Source: Smaragdicoccus niigatensis DSM 44881 = NBRC 103563 (GTDB lineage: Bacteria > Actinomycetota > Actinomycetes > Mycobacteriales > Mycobacteriaceae). Taken from it: a DNA stretch of 64,000 nucleotides. The first letter of the stretch is position 1. Each line of letters starts with the position of its first letter. The notes under the pieces were generated by a model that saw nothing but the letters and a program-made list of their open reading frames with translations, was not told the DNA's origin and did no database searches. The stretch is taken from assembly GCF_000380645.1 (NCBI RefSeq), contig NZ_AQXZ01000009.1:50344-114343 (forward strand), in the 5' to 3' direction. Below, in pieces: positions 19,652 to 28,578 of this stretch. The position numbers were made by a program, and so were the translations under genes.

Positions 19652-20416
19652 ATGAGGCGCCGGATTCGACGCCGCGCGTACGGTATCGGAGAAAGAGCGG
19701 CGACGCTAGCGATCGGCACTGTGGGCGCGGTGGTTGTGACGATCGCGGCGGTTCTGCCGTCTGGGGTGGATTCGTCGACAACGGCGGTCGAAGTCGGAAG
19801 TCTCGCCGGCCTTTCCGGTGCGCCGCCGGAATCGCCCATTCGCCTCACCGCCGACGCAGCGTTGTTCGAGGGTGTCGGTCTCGTCAAGACCGCTGCCGCG
19901 ACTCGCGGTTTCGACGGTGAACAGTCGCCCGACGACACGATCTACCTGAAGATGAATCGACTCATCGCCGACAACCTCACGATTGCGTCGACGATCAACG
20001 GGCACCGGGTGACGGTTCGAAACGACAATCGTGGTGACCCGAATCTGGCGGCGATGGCCGGGGGACCGGGCTCTGCCGTGGAAGCGTGGGCCGTCGTCAA
20101 CGGCATGGACGTCTGCATCCCGCAGAAGGACCTCGACAAGTCCGCCGACGCGCTGGGAGTGCATGCGGCGCAAGCGAAGAAGCTCATCGGCAACGCGTAT
20201 GCGCCCTACCGGAATCTGCCGGTTGGACGCGCCGGGCAGTGCATACCGCTCGGTGATCTGGCGCCGGCACTTTCGTACCTGACCGAAAGCGGTGGAGTTC
20301 TACCGCCGAAGATTCACACCGAGAATCTCGATCTGACCGTCTTTCAATTGACGGTCGATAAAGAGCCGGGACTGTCGTCCCTGACCGCACCTACCGCCGT
20401 GATCGGACTCGAATAG
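19652..20416 (+). CDS. Exported or membrane-anchored hypothetical protein
   Basis: The 254-residue product has an Arg-rich start (MRRRIRRRAYG) and a hydrophobic segment at about residues 17-38 that could be a signal or anchor. About 215 residues without further membrane segments follow. Two cysteines (in MDVCIPQ and GQCIPLG) could form a disulfide outside the cell. GGAGG lies upstream of the ATG at 19652. I do not recognise a domain. It diverges from lepB and its 3' end overlaps the convergent small membrane protein gene by 26 bases. Confidence 0.7.
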   Translation: MRRRIRRRAYGIGERAATLAIGTVGAVVVTIAAVLPSGVDSSTTAVEVGSLAGLSGAPPESPIRLTADAALFEGVGLVKTAAATRGFDGEQSPDDTIYLKMNRLIADNLTIASTINGHRVTVRNDNRGDPNLAAMAGGPGSAVEAWAVVNGMDVCIPQKDLDKSADALGVHAAQAKKLIGNAYAPYRNLPVGRAGQCIPLGDLAPALSYLTESGGVLPPKIHTENLDLTVFQLTVDKEPGLSSLTAPTAVIGLE

Positions 20417-20594
20417 GCGCAGGAGTGCGGAAGGAATTGCGGAACTGTTCCCACGTGCTCGACGGAACCATGGCCACGAGGAACCAGGCGATCGCAATCG
20501 GCACGAGGATGTACGCGAACTTGACCACGAGTGTCATCACCGCCACGAACCCAAGCATGACGACGACGCCCACACCAGTCAGGATCTCGGCCAC
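20391..20594 (-). CDS. Small two-segment membrane protein
   Basis: This 67-residue product has two hydrophobic segments (about residues 5-25 and 27-45) and a basic tail (RTPAPIRVRSRR). I chose the GTG at 20594 because GGAGG lies six bases upstream; a longer frame from 20681 lacks a good site. The last 26 bases overlap the end of the convergent gene at 20416. No family recognised. Confidence 0.5.
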   Translation of the reverse strand: MAEILTGVGVVVMLGFVAVMTLVVKFAYILVPIAIAWFLVAMVPSSTWEQFRNSFRTPAPIRVRSRR

Positions 20595-20700
20595 CACGTA
20601 CCTCCAGAATTTTCGGTTCTGATGATTGAAACTGGCCGCGGACCGAAATTGATACCTATTTCCTGGCAAATGGGTTCTCAATCACAATTCGAAATCGGCC

Positions 20701-20706
20701 TAAAAT
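20701..20706 (+). promoter_or_regulatory. -10 element of a probably leaderless gene
   Basis: TAAAAT ends seven bases before the ATG at 20714, so transcription would begin at or next to the start codon. No Shine-Dalgarno sequence is present. Leaderless transcripts are common in this order. Confidence 0.45.
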
Positions 20707-20713
20707 AGCTGGT

Positions 20714-21193
20714 ATGGACCTCGACGCGATCGCCGCGATCAGCCGGTTGAAGTACCGGCACGTGCGAGCGCTCGATACCAAACAATGGGACCTGTTCGCG
20801 GACACCCTCACCCCGACTGCCGAGGCCACCTACGGCGAATACCTGCAGTTCGAATCACGCGACGCCTTCGTGCAGTTCATGCAGGAAACGCTCGGTCCGC
20901 ACGTCCTGACCGAGCATCGGTGCGGCCATCCGGAAATCGACGTCAAGGGCCGCACCGCGACCGGAGTGTGGATGTTGTCGGATCTGGTGCTGATCCCCGA
21001 ACACGACAAATTGCTCCGTGGTTCGTCGGTGTACACCGACGAATACCAACTGTGTGAAGACGGAGCCTGGCGAATCTCGTCGACGACCTACAAACGGACG
21101 TTCGAGCTGAGTTATTCGCTCAAGGACCTGCCCTCGTTCAAGCTCACGGCTCCCGGGTGGATGCCGCCTCCGGCAGATGCCGACGAAGGCTAG
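20714..21193 (+). CDS. SnoaL/NTF2-like fold protein
   Basis: The 159-residue product matches the SnoaL_4-type pattern. It has an N-terminal helix with ISRLKYRHVRALDTKQWD, then FADTLTPTAEATYGEY, a central HRCGHPEI histidine pair and C-terminal beta strands with DGAWRISSTTYKRT. Members are small dehydratases, isomerases or binding proteins of the NTF2 fold; no substrate can be assigned. The stop shares CTAG (21190-21193) with the stop of the convergent prfC. Confidence 0.75.
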   Translation: MDLDAIAAISRLKYRHVRALDTKQWDLFADTLTPTAEATYGEYLQFESRDAFVQFMQETLGPHVLTEHRCGHPEIDVKGRTATGVWMLSDLVLIPEHDKLLRGSSVYTDEYQLCEDGAWRISSTTYKRTFELSYSLKDLPSFKLTAPGWMPPPADADEG

Positions 21194-22779
21194 TCAGCCG
21201 TCGCGACCAGCGGCTCGAGCGTGAGCTTCGGGTGCTCCTTCTGGATGAACTGCAGCCGCCACTTGTCGCTCACGAGTGCGAGCAGCGCGCCATCGGTGCG
21301 CGTGAAGACCTCGACGCCGCGCTGACGGCCGAGTTCGACCGCCGACTCGGCATCGGTCCGGCGAGCGAGCGCGTATCCGAGCGACTCCATCCGCGCCTCG
21401 ACATTGAACTCCGACTTCATTCGCGCCGCGACGACCTCGAACTGCATCGGGCCGACGGCCGCGAGAACCGGGGAGGCGTCGCCACGGATGTCGTTGCGCA
21501 GAACCTGCACGACACCCTCGGAGTCCATCTGCTCGACCGCACGACGGAACTGCTTGTACTTCGCCGCGCTCTCGGCCCGAAGGACCGAGAAGAACTCCGG
21601 TGCGAACGAGGGGATCGGCGGGTATTCGACCTTCTTGTCTGCGTACAGCGTGTGGCCCGGAGCCAGGGCCGTCGCGTTCACCAAGCCGACGATGTCACCC
21701 GGGTACGCGGTCTCGACCGTCTCGCGCTCGCGGCCGAAAACCGTCAGCGCGTACTTGGTGGTGAAGGTGCGGCCGGTCTGCATATGGGTGACCATCATGC
21801 CCCGCTCGAACTCGCCGGAGACGATGCGCATGAACGCGAGGCGGTCGCGGTGTGCGGCGTCGAGGCCGGCCTGCACCTTGAACACAACGGCACTGAAAGC
21901 GTCTGTGACGCTTCGAGTTCCCGCATTGACGTCGGTGCGTGGTCCGGGTGGCGGCGCGATCGACACGAGCGTGTCGAGCAGCTGCTTGACTCCGAAGTTC
22001 AGCATTCCGGATGCGTAGATGACGGGGGAGGTGATGCCGTCGAGGAACGCTTGGAGGTCGTGGTCCTGACCGGCGCCCGACAGCAGTTCGCTCTCCTCTG
22101 CGGCCGTCTCCCACGCGTCGGTTTCCATGTCTGCGGCCTGCTCCGGGGTGAAGTACTCCTCCGGCGCCGCCTTCGCGCCACCCGCGGTGCGCGTGAACTT
22201 GATGTACTCGACTGCTTCGCCGTCCGCGCCGCGGCGCAGTAGGCCGCGGAAGTCGCCGGCGATGCCGACGGGCAGGAACAGGGGAGTAGGCAGCAGGCCG
22301 ATGCGGTCCGCGATCTCGTCGAGCAGTTCGAGCGGCTCGCGACCCGGCCGGTCCCACTTGTTGATGACCGTGATGACCGGGATACCGCGGTGCTTACACA
22401 CCTGGAACAGCTTGAGAGTCTGCGGTTCGAGGCCCTTCGCGGCGTCGATGAGCATGACCGCGCAGTCGACCGCGGTGAGCACCCGGTAGGTGTCCTCGGA
22501 GAAGTCGGCGTGGCCGGGGGTGTCGACGAGGTTGATGACGTGATCGTCGTAGGTGAACTGCAGCGCCGTCGAGCTGACCGAGATACCGCGGGCCTTCTCC
22601 ATCTCCATCCAGTCGGAGACGGTCGACTTGCGGCCGGCCTTGCCGTGGATCGCGCCCGCCTCGGAAATCGCACGAGCGTGCAGTGCCAGCGCCTCGGTGA
22701 GCGTCGACTTTCCCGCGTCGGGGTGCGAGATGACGGCGAACGTCCGGCGGCGGGCGACTTCGGTGGCGAGGTCAGTCAC
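21190..22779 (-). CDS. prfC: Peptide chain release factor 3
   Basis: This 529-residue GTPase recycles release factors RF1/RF2 from the ribosome. It has the G1 loop SHPDAGKSTLTE, the switch region with GISVSS, DTPGHADFSEDT (G3), NKWDR (G4), and the EF-G-like domains that follow. It is the last gene of a rplY-pth-prfC cluster, 12 bases behind pth. prfC is not beside pth in M. tuberculosis, so this is a local addition to the conserved rplY-pth pair. Confidence 0.93.
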   Translation of the reverse strand: MTDLATEVARRRTFAVISHPDAGKSTLTEALALHARAISEAGAIHGKAGRKSTVSDWMEMEKARGISVSSTALQFTYDDHVINLVDTPGHADFSEDTYRVLTAVDCAVMLIDAAKGLEPQTLKLFQVCKHRGIPVITVINKWDRPGREPLELLDEIADRIGLLPTPLFLPVGIAGDFRGLLRRGADGEAVEYIKFTRTAGGAKAAPEEYFTPEQAADMETDAWETAAEESELLSGAGQDHDLQAFLDGITSPVIYASGMLNFGVKQLLDTLVSIAPPPGPRTDVNAGTRSVTDAFSAVVFKVQAGLDAAHRDRLAFMRIVSGEFERGMMVTHMQTGRTFTTKYALTVFGRERETVETAYPGDIVGLVNATALAPGHTLYADKKVEYPPIPSFAPEFFSVLRAESAAKYKQFRRAVEQMDSEGVVQVLRNDIRGDASPVLAAVGPMQFEVVAARMKSEFNVEARMESLGYALARRTDAESAVELGRQRGVEVFTRTDGALLALVSDKWRLQFIQKEHPKLTLEPLVATAD

Positions 22780-22791
22780 GGAGAAATGTCC

Positions 22792-23370
22792 TTAGTGAAG
22801 GCGGTTCTGGGCGGCTTCGAGGCCCAGTTCAAGCAGTTGCTCAGCCGCGTCGGCAGCATGCTCCACCAGAACGGCGAGTTCCTTCTGCTCCACGGAGGAG
22901 AACGGCTTCAGCACGAAATCTGCTGGGTCCTGTCGGCCCGGTGGCCGACCTATGCCGAAGCGTACGCGCAGGTAGTCGCGGGTGCTCAGGGCGGCCGTCA
23001 GCGACTTGAGCCCGTTGTGTCCGCCTTCGCCACCGCCGCGCTTGAGCCGGATCGTGCCGAATTCCAGATCCAGTTCGTCGTGGATGACGATGACGTTCTC
23101 GGCGGGGATGCCGAAGAAGTTCGCGAGTGGGCCGATCTGGCGGCCGGAGACATTCATGAAAGTGCGCGGCTTGGCGAGCACGATCTTCGTGCTGCCAAGC
23201 CGCGCTTCCACGACGTCTGCTCCGGACTTCTTGTGAATCCGAAAACCCGACCCCACGCGCGCGGCAAGCACATCGACGACCATCTGGCCGACGTTGTGGC
23301 GCGTGCGTTCGTACTGGGGACCGGGGTTGCCCAGCCCTACAACGAGGGCTGGGCTGATGGGAGCGGTCAC
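22792..23370 (-). CDS. pth: Peptidyl-tRNA hydrolase
   Basis: The 192-residue enzyme releases tRNA from prematurely ended peptidyl-tRNA. It has [19 protein letters not shown] with Asn15 and catalytic His25, [18 protein letters not shown] and [11 protein letters not shown]. The GTG start at 23370 overlaps the TGA of rplY by four bases (GTGA), so translation is coupled. This is the conserved rplY-pth pair of mycobacteria. Confidence 0.95.
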   Translation of the reverse strand: MTAPISPALVVGLGNPGPQYERTRHNVGQMVVDVLAARVGSGFRIHKKSGADVVEARLGSTKIVLAKPRTFMNVSGRQIGPLANFFGIPAENVIVIHDELDLEFGTIRLKRGGGEGGHNGLKSLTAALSTRDYLRVRFGIGRPPGRQDPADFVLKPFSSVEQKELAVLVEHAADAAEQLLELGLEAAQNRLH

Positions 23371-24023
23371 TCCTCGCTTGCGGCCTCTGCCTCAGCGGTC
23401 TCGCCCTCGGCAGCCTCGGCAGCTTCGCCCTCGGCGGCCTCAGCCTCTTCGCCCTCAGCGGCCTCCGGCTCCTCTTCCTTCGGAGCGACGACGACGTTGA
23501 CGAGCAGCGCCTCCGGGTCGCCCGCGAGGACAGCGCCATCCGGCAGTTCGAGCTGGCCGGCGAGGAACTGGGTGCCGGCCTCGGCGCCCTCGATGTTGAT
23601 CTCGAGCTGCTGCGGAACCTTGAGCGCGTCAGCCTCGATCGAGACGGTGTTGGCGTCCGTGGTGACGAGCGTGCCGGAAACGGCCTCACCGACGACGACG
23701 ACCTGAACGTCGACCGTGACGCGCTCGCCCTTCTTCAGGACAAGGAGGTCGGCGTGCTCGATGTAGCGACGCAGCGGGTGGACGACGACCGACTTGGTCA
23801 GCGCGAGCTGGCTCTTGCCGTCGATCTGGAGGCTCAGAACGGCGTTGACACCGTTCGCGCGGAGGATCGCGGCGAAGTCACGAGCGCTCACCGCGAGGTG
23901 CTGGGGCTCGGTGCCGTGACCGTAAAGGACGGCGGGGACCTGGCCGGCGGCGCGGGCGCGACGGGCGGCACCCTTACCGAACTCGGTACGGACAGTAGCC
24001 TCGAGAACGTTGGCTTCAGACAT
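23367..24023 (-). CDS. rplY: Ribosomal protein L25 (CTC/TL5 type)
   Basis: The 218-residue general-stress-type L25 binds 5S rRNA. The N-terminal L25 domain has [22 protein letters not shown] and [13 protein letters not shown]. The second TL5 beta domain follows at about 98-185. The last 35 residues are an acidic Ala/Glu tail with repeats of the type EAAEGE. It heads the rplY-pth-prfC cluster. The 210 bases upstream to 24233 hold no gene; they should contain its promoter. Confidence 0.94.
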   Translation of the reverse strand: MSEANVLEATVRTEFGKGAARRARAAGQVPAVLYGHGTEPQHLAVSARDFAAILRANGVNAVLSLQIDGKSQLALTKSVVVHPLRRYIEHADLLVLKKGERVTVDVQVVVVGEAVSGTLVTTDANTVSIEADALKVPQQLEINIEGAEAGTQFLAGQLELPDGAVLAGDPEALLVNVVVAPKEEEPEAAEGEEAEAAEGEAAEAAEGETAEAEAASEE

Positions 24024-24233
24024 TGAATACGGCTCCTACATCTAGCGGAAGTTTCAGCCCTGGGGGCTATCCCGAAGAGTGGGGCCAATTAGCGCGCGCT
24101 CGACACACAAGGCAGCACAGAAGTGTGGAGCCTTGCCGCGTCGATCACGGTCCGCTAGATGGCGACCCTCGCCGAGACAACGAGGTTAGAGCTTACCCCA
24201 GCTGTCCCGAGTCACTGAAATCGGCATCGATCA

Positions 24234-24719
24234 TCAGGAATTGACCTTCTCGGTGAGCGCGGCGATGCGGTCGAGGGACTCGATCATTCCCTGGCGCAGG
24301 GCGGCGCGATCGTCTTTGATTCCCGCCAAAGTCCCGATGATGAACCAGCCGAACGGGGTCACCGGATCGATGACTCGGTAGGACTCGGTGACGAGAGTTC
24401 CGCCTTCGACCGCCTCGAACGTGTAGCGCCACTCCACGGTTCCGCCGCCCGGCTTCTCGGTGCGCTGCCACGCGACTTCACGGCCGGGATCGAGGACCGT
24501 CATGACCGGCCAGTTCGGCCAGCTGAGGCGTCCCATCGAATTGATCGTCCGGAAGCGTGCTCCGACTGCGGGGCCGGTCGCGCCTTTGATCCACTTGATG
24601 TTCTTGACATACGGGCTGTACTCAGGCGTCCGGGTCACGTCCGCGATTAGGTCGTAGAGGGCCTGGGGTTCGGCGGCGATGACGCGGGAGACTGTGTCGG
24701 TGTCGAGTTGTTGACGCAT
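24234..24719 (-). CDS. SRPBCC family (polyketide cyclase-like) protein
   Basis: The 161-residue protein has the START/SRPBCC fold pattern: VIAAEPQALYDLIADVTRTPEYSPYVKNIKW at the start, GARFRTIN, the WRYTFEAVEGGTLVTESYRV strands and a long C-terminal helix. Members bind hydrophobic ligands; the ligand here is unknown. The ATG at 24719 has AGGAGC upstream and lies two bases from the TetR stop, so the pair is an operon. The SRPBCC protein may bind the same ligand class as the regulator (inference). Confidence 0.82.
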   Translation of the reverse strand: MRQQLDTDTVSRVIAAEPQALYDLIADVTRTPEYSPYVKNIKWIKGATGPAVGARFRTINSMGRLSWPNWPVMTVLDPGREVAWQRTEKPGGGTVEWRYTFEAVEGGTLVTESYRVIDPVTPFGWFIIGTLAGIKDDRAALRQGMIESLDRIAALTEKVNS

Positions 24720-24721
24720 GG

Positions 24722-25345
24722 CTAGCTCCTGGGTAGATAGGCGTTGATGAAGATTTCCGCCATTCGGCGGGTACGTGAGGTGAAGCGGCCGCTCTCGAAG
24801 TCGGCGTGCGGCTCGTTGGCGAGTTGCTGAGAAATCAGCCCGCTGAGCATGACGGTGTAGAGAGTCAGGAATTCGTCGAGGTCGGTGTCCCGGCGAAGGT
24901 GACCGTCGTCGATTGCCTGACTGAATGCAGCGGCGATCATGTCCATGGATTCCGCGCTCGGCGCGAACGCTTCCGCGCTCGGGGCGAATCCGGGGACGGG
25001 CCGCCAGAACAACAGTTGTGCCATCGCCTGATGCGACAAGCACCAGCCGACCATCGCATCGCACGTGGCGTAATACAGCTCGACGCCGGTGGTGCCGGTC
25101 GCGATCAGGCTGCGCACCATCTCGAGGATGTCTTGCGATCCGCGCCGGAAGATCTCGTCATAGACGGCGTGCAGCGACGGAAAGTACTTGTACAGCGACG
25201 GTGGCCGGATGCCCATGCGCCGGGCCATCTCCGAGATCGAGAGTCCGCCGGCGCCGTCGACGGACATGATGTCGAGCGCATGGGCGAGTGCTTCGTCGAT
25301 GACGGCCTCGCGTCTCGCCTGCGTTCGGCTAATTGGTGTAGCCAT
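24722..25345 (-). CDS. TetR family transcriptional regulator
   Basis: The 207-residue repressor has the N-terminal helix-turn-helix LSISEMARRMGIRPPSLYKYFPSLHAVYDEIF, and a ligand domain with a C-terminal WHG-like region (GWCLSHQAMAQLLF). A short internal duplication (FAPSAEAFAPSAES) lies near residue 125. The promoter region contains inverted GGCTATAGCC-type repeats that overlap the start, so it probably represses itself and the SRPBCC gene behind it. Confidence 0.85.
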   Translation of the reverse strand: MATPISRTQARREAVIDEALAHALDIMSVDGAGGLSISEMARRMGIRPPSLYKYFPSLHAVYDEIFRRGSQDILEMVRSLIATGTTGVELYYATCDAMVGWCLSHQAMAQLLFWRPVPGFAPSAEAFAPSAESMDMIAAAFSQAIDDGHLRRDTDLDEFLTLYTVMLSGLISQQLANEPHADFESGRFTSRTRRMAEIFINAYLPRS

Positions 25346-25362
25346 AGCTAAAGGCTATAGCC
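25341..25362 (-). promoter_or_regulatory. Operator/promoter overlapping the TetR start
   Basis: GGCTATAGCC at 25353-25362 is a perfect palindrome, and a second GCTAT/ATAGC inverted pair reaches over the ATG at 25345. TATAGC in the palindrome is also a plausible -10 element about ten bases before the start, so the transcript may be nearly leaderless and directly autorepressed. Confidence 0.45.
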
Positions 25363-25372
25363 AAATCGCGTC

Positions 25373-26539
25373 TTAGCGCAAGGCTTCGACGGACTCCGCG
25401 AATTTCTCCAGGTCGGCGGGGGACACGAAACAGTGCGGCGAGGCACGGACCACACTGCTCAAGCCCCGGCGATCCATGTCCAGCAATGTCGAGGATCGAT
25501 GGCTGACGGTGACGACGATGTTCTGCTCCGCAAGCGCGTCCCGGACTTCCGTGCACTCGCGGCCACCGATGGAGAAGGAGACGATCCCGGCGAGTTCACC
25601 GTCCGGGTCGTGAACGCTGACGCCGGGGATATCGCGTAGTTGCGCGCGGGTGGTTGCCGCCGTGGAGGCGATCGCCGCGAACACCGAGTCGGGTCCGAGG
25701 TCGAGGAGGTAATCGATCGCCGTCCCGAGGCCGAGGCGAGCGGCGACGTTGCACTCCCAGAATTCGAAGCGCGACGCGTCGGGAGCCACGTCGAAGTCCG
25801 CGATCGACTGCCAGGTTGCGCCATGGAGGTCGAGTCGGCTCGGGGTCAGGTCCAGGCGCGGATCGACGTAGAGAAGGCCCGTCCCGCGCGGGCCACGCAA
25901 CCACTTCCGTCCGGTCGCGGACAGCGCGTCGACGCCCATCGCCGAGACGTCGAGGGGGAGTTGACCCGCGGATTGGCAGGCGTCGAGAAGGACCAGGGCG
26001 CCGACCCGATGGGCGAGATCGACAACCGGGCGAACCGGATTTACCACACCACCGTTCGTCGGGACGTGGACCAGGCTCACGAGCTTGACCCGCTCGTCGA
26101 GCATCCGCTCAAAGGCCTCGAGGTCGATGCGGCCGGACGGGTCGCAGGGGATCGGTTCGACCGTCGCGCCGGTCTGCTCAGTCCGCTGCAACGCGGCGAT
26201 CGCATTGCTGCCGTATTCGATGTGCGAGATGAGAATTCGATCGCCGGTCTGCAGCGGCACACTGTAGAAGAAGTCCGACCACGATCGAGATGCGCTGTCG
26301 CTCAGGGCAATCGAATCAGTGGGGGCATTGATGAGGCGGCCGATCGACGTCTTGACCGCGGAGAGGTCGTCGAGGCGCTCGTTGGCCGCGCGGTAGCCAC
26401 CGACTTCGGCTTCGCGGCGAACATGTCGCATCACCGTCTCGACGACCGGGTTCGGTGGCAGGGACGATCCCGCGCTGTCGAGGAAGACGAGGTTCTGGCA
26501 AGCGGGGGCGTCAGCGCGTACGTCGTCGAGCGTCCACAT
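25373..26539 (-). CDS. Class V aminotransferase-fold PLP enzyme, possibly EgtE
   Basis: The 388-residue product is a PLP-dependent enzyme of the class V group (cysteine desulfurase/isopenicillin-N epimerase-like). It has FLDSAGSSLPP at the N-terminus, REAEVGGY, LLDACQSAGQLPLD (cofactor aspartate) and the lysine-containing SATGRKWLRGPRGTG. It diverges from egtD at 26676. In mycobacteria EgtE, the C-S lyase that releases ergothioneine from hercynylcysteine sulfoxide, is a class V PLP enzyme encoded next to EgtD and also contains a HEAEVGGY-like stretch. This context makes EgtE plausible, but overall sequence similarity to EgtE is not something I can measure. A cysteine desulfurase or racemase role remains possible. 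Confidence 0.75.
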   Translation of the reverse strand: MWTLDDVRADAPACQNLVFLDSAGSSLPPNPVVETVMRHVRREAEVGGYRAANERLDDLSAVKTSIGRLINAPTDSIALSDSASRSWSDFFYSVPLQTGDRILISHIEYGSNAIAALQRTEQTGATVEPIPCDPSGRIDLEAFERMLDERVKLVSLVHVPTNGGVVNPVRPVVDLAHRVGALVLLDACQSAGQLPLDVSAMGVDALSATGRKWLRGPRGTGLLYVDPRLDLTPSRLDLHGATWQSIADFDVAPDASRFEFWECNVAARLGLGTAIDYLLDLGPDSVFAAIASTAATTRAQLRDIPGVSVHDPDGELAGIVSFSIGGRECTEVRDALAEQNIVVTVSHRSSTLLDMDRRGLSSVVRASPHCFVSPADLEKFAESVEALR

Positions 26540-26675
26540 GGTCGCGACGCTACCCGCGATTCCTTACCGGTCGGTGACGGACCATCACGGAACGGTGCGG
26601 CGGGTCGTGAGGAATGACTAGGGTCGGTTTTGGTGTTGGTTTGAGGAGTTGTGTAGCCCGGGTATGAGGAGATTG

Positions 26676-27638
26676 ATGACTTCCGCAACCATCGAAGTCC
26701 ACTTGGTAGAAGACGATCTGCTCAGTGCGCTTCGATCCGACGTTCTGACCGGGTTGACGTCCTCGCCCAAGGTTCTTCCGCCGAAGTGGTTCTACGATGC
26801 TCGCGGCAGTGAGTTGTTCGACCAGATCACTCGCCTGCCCGAGTACTACCCCACGCGAACCGAGAGCGCGTTGCTGCACCGGTCCGCGGGCGAAATTGCC
26901 GCGCTTGCCAAGCCCGACATCCTCGTTGAGCTCGGTTCAGGCTCGGCGGAGAAGACGCGGACGCTGCTGACGGCGCTGGACTCGCTCCGCATGTTCGTCC
27001 CGCAGGACTTCTCGCCGGCCGCGCTCGAGGAAGCCGCGACCGCGGTGAAGTCCGAGTATCCGCACCTTGTGGTGCATGGCGTCGTCAGCGACTTCACCGA
27101 AACTCTGCACAACCTGCCGGGCGGCGGCAGCCGGATGATCGCGTTCCTCGGCGGGACGATCGGCAACTTCGCGCCCGATGAGCGAGCCGAGTTCCTGAGC
27201 AGCATTCGTGCCGTCCTGCAGCCGGGGGAGCAACTCGTGCTCGGCGCAGGCCTCGTTATCGACGAGTCCGTGCTGGTGCCCGCCTACGACGACGCCGCGG
27301 GCGTGACTGCGGAGTTCAACCGAAACGTGCTGCGCGTCATCAACTCTCGGCTCGGCGGCAACTTCGATCCGGATGCGTTCCGGCATGTTGCGCGCTGGGA
27401 TGCACAGAACAACTGGATCGAGATGCGGCTCGAGGCGACCAAGGCGATGACGGTGCGCATCGAGGATCTCGATCTCGACGTGCAGTTCGCCGCGGGTGAG
27501 CAGATGCGCACGGAAATCAGCGCGAAGTTCACCACTGATGGGCTACGTAGCGAACTCGCGACCGCGGGCTTCGAGACCACTCACATCTGGACCGACGATC
27601 TGGACCGATTCGCGCTGGTACTGGCGACGGCGCGGTAG
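26676..27638 (+). CDS. egtD: L-histidine N-alpha-methyltransferase EgtD
   Basis: EgtD trimethylates histidine to hercynine, the first step of ergothioneine synthesis. The 320-residue product is almost the length of M. tuberculosis EgtD. It has PPKWFYDARGSELFDQITRLPEYYPTRTE in its first 70 residues, the SAM site VELGSGSAEKT, and FLGGTIGNF and FNRNVLRVIN. ATG at 26676 is chosen for the GAGGAG four bases upstream; other in-frame starts lie at 26649 and 26664. EgtB and EgtC are not in this window, so the pathway is split if complete elsewhere. The stop is four bases from the stop of the convergent AhpD-like gene. Confidence 0.93.
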   Translation: MTSATIEVHLVEDDLLSALRSDVLTGLTSSPKVLPPKWFYDARGSELFDQITRLPEYYPTRTESALLHRSAGEIAALAKPDILVELGSGSAEKTRTLLTALDSLRMFVPQDFSPAALEEAATAVKSEYPHLVVHGVVSDFTETLHNLPGGGSRMIAFLGGTIGNFAPDERAEFLSSIRAVLQPGEQLVLGAGLVIDESVLVPAYDDAAGVTAEFNRNVLRVINSRLGGNFDPDAFRHVARWDAQNNWIEMRLEATKAMTVRIEDLDLDVQFAAGEQMRTEISAKFTTDGLRSELATAGFETTHIWTDDLDRFALVLATAR

Positions 27639-27642
27639 GAGA

Positions 27643-28230
27643 TCAGCGCAGAAGAATCCGGGGAAGCCGGTAGTCGACACGATGGAGCACCTTCGCCGCC
27701 ATTTCGACTTGCCCCGGTGTTTCCCACTGGAAGTCGAGTGCATTCGCAACCCGATTCATGACGTTGAACACGGCATTGACGTGAAGCGCGTCGATGATTG
27801 CCGCATCCGGAACTCCGACGTCCCGGACGGCGTCGATATCTGCGCGCGTGAGTAGTTCCGGGGACCGGGTCGTCTTGGCGAGAACGGGCAACATCGCTGC
27901 GGCCTCACGCCGCAGGTTCTGCGCGTCGCCGGCCATCAAAGCGCCGCCGGATTCAACACGGGTTGTCTCGGAATGGATCGTGGCGCAGAACGGACATTGA
28001 TTCTGTTCGGAGGAGTATGCCGCGAAGAACTCTCGCTCAGCCGGCGTCCAAAAGGAATTGCTGCGCAGCACGATCGATGCGTAGTCGGACATCGCGCCGC
28101 CGAAGAACTCGGGCCGGTAGGTCCACAGCCTGATGACCGGATCGACGGGGTAGCGGAAGACGCGGTTGATGGTGGTGATGAACACTCGCGCGCGAAGTCG
28201 ATGGCCATTCTCGAGAATTGACAGACGCAT
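27643..28230 (-). CDS. Carboxymuconolactone decarboxylase/AhpD-like protein
   Basis: The 195-residue product has the peroxidase-type CMD motif C-P-F-C-A-x2-H (Cys79, Cys82, His86), and the helix following it carries ESGGALMAGD. AhpD-like proteins are alkylhydroperoxidases or act in thiol relay. Its ATG directly follows the stop of the upstream small gene (TGAATG) with GGAGG before it, so the two are translated together. It faces egtD, another redox-protection gene, but on the opposite strand. Confidence 0.85.
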   Translation of the reverse strand: MRLSILENGHRLRARVFITTINRVFRYPVDPVIRLWTYRPEFFGGAMSDYASIVLRSNSFWTPAEREFFAAYSSEQNQCPFCATIHSETTRVESGGALMAGDAQNLRREAAAMLPVLAKTTRSPELLTRADIDAVRDVGVPDAAIIDALHVNAVFNVMNRVANALDFQWETPGQVEMAAKVLHRVDYRLPRILLR

Positions 28231-28569
28231 TCACGCCTCCGGACCGAGCAGCGCAACGGCGGCTTCCAGTCGCGTCAACGATGCGCCGAGTGCGGCGGCA
28301 ACGGTGACTTCGAAGACCTCGTCCTCGGAATGACCTGCGAGGCGCAGTCGTTTGATGACCGCGTCGGTGATCTTGTACGAACTGTCCCGTACCGCCACGG
28401 CATAGTCACCGATCAAGCTGCCGTCCGATTCGTCGAAGGCCCAAGCGCGGCGGATCGAGGGATCACTATTCGCGGGAGCGTCGAGAACGGCGTGCCGAAG
28501 GGCCTCGAGCGCAGCATCACGCCTGCTCAGGCCATCGCGGCTTGCGCGGGAGAAGAATCCTCGCAGCAT
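28231..28569 (-). CDS. Small helical protein coupled to the AhpD-like gene
   Basis: The 112-residue product is helical and has no catalytic CxxC. Its C-terminal EDEVFEVTVAAALGASLTRLEAAVALL resembles the last helices of carboxymuconolactone decarboxylase-type proteins. The gene is fused in translation to the downstream AhpD-like gene, so it could be a subunit or partner. I cannot assign a function. Confidence 0.65.
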   Translation of the reverse strand: MLRGFFSRASRDGLSRRDAALEALRHAVLDAPANSDPSIRRAWAFDESDGSLIGDYAVAVRDSSYKITDAVIKRLRLAGHSEDEVFEVTVAAALGASLTRLEAAVALLGPEA

Positions 28570-28578
28570 CTTTCGATG

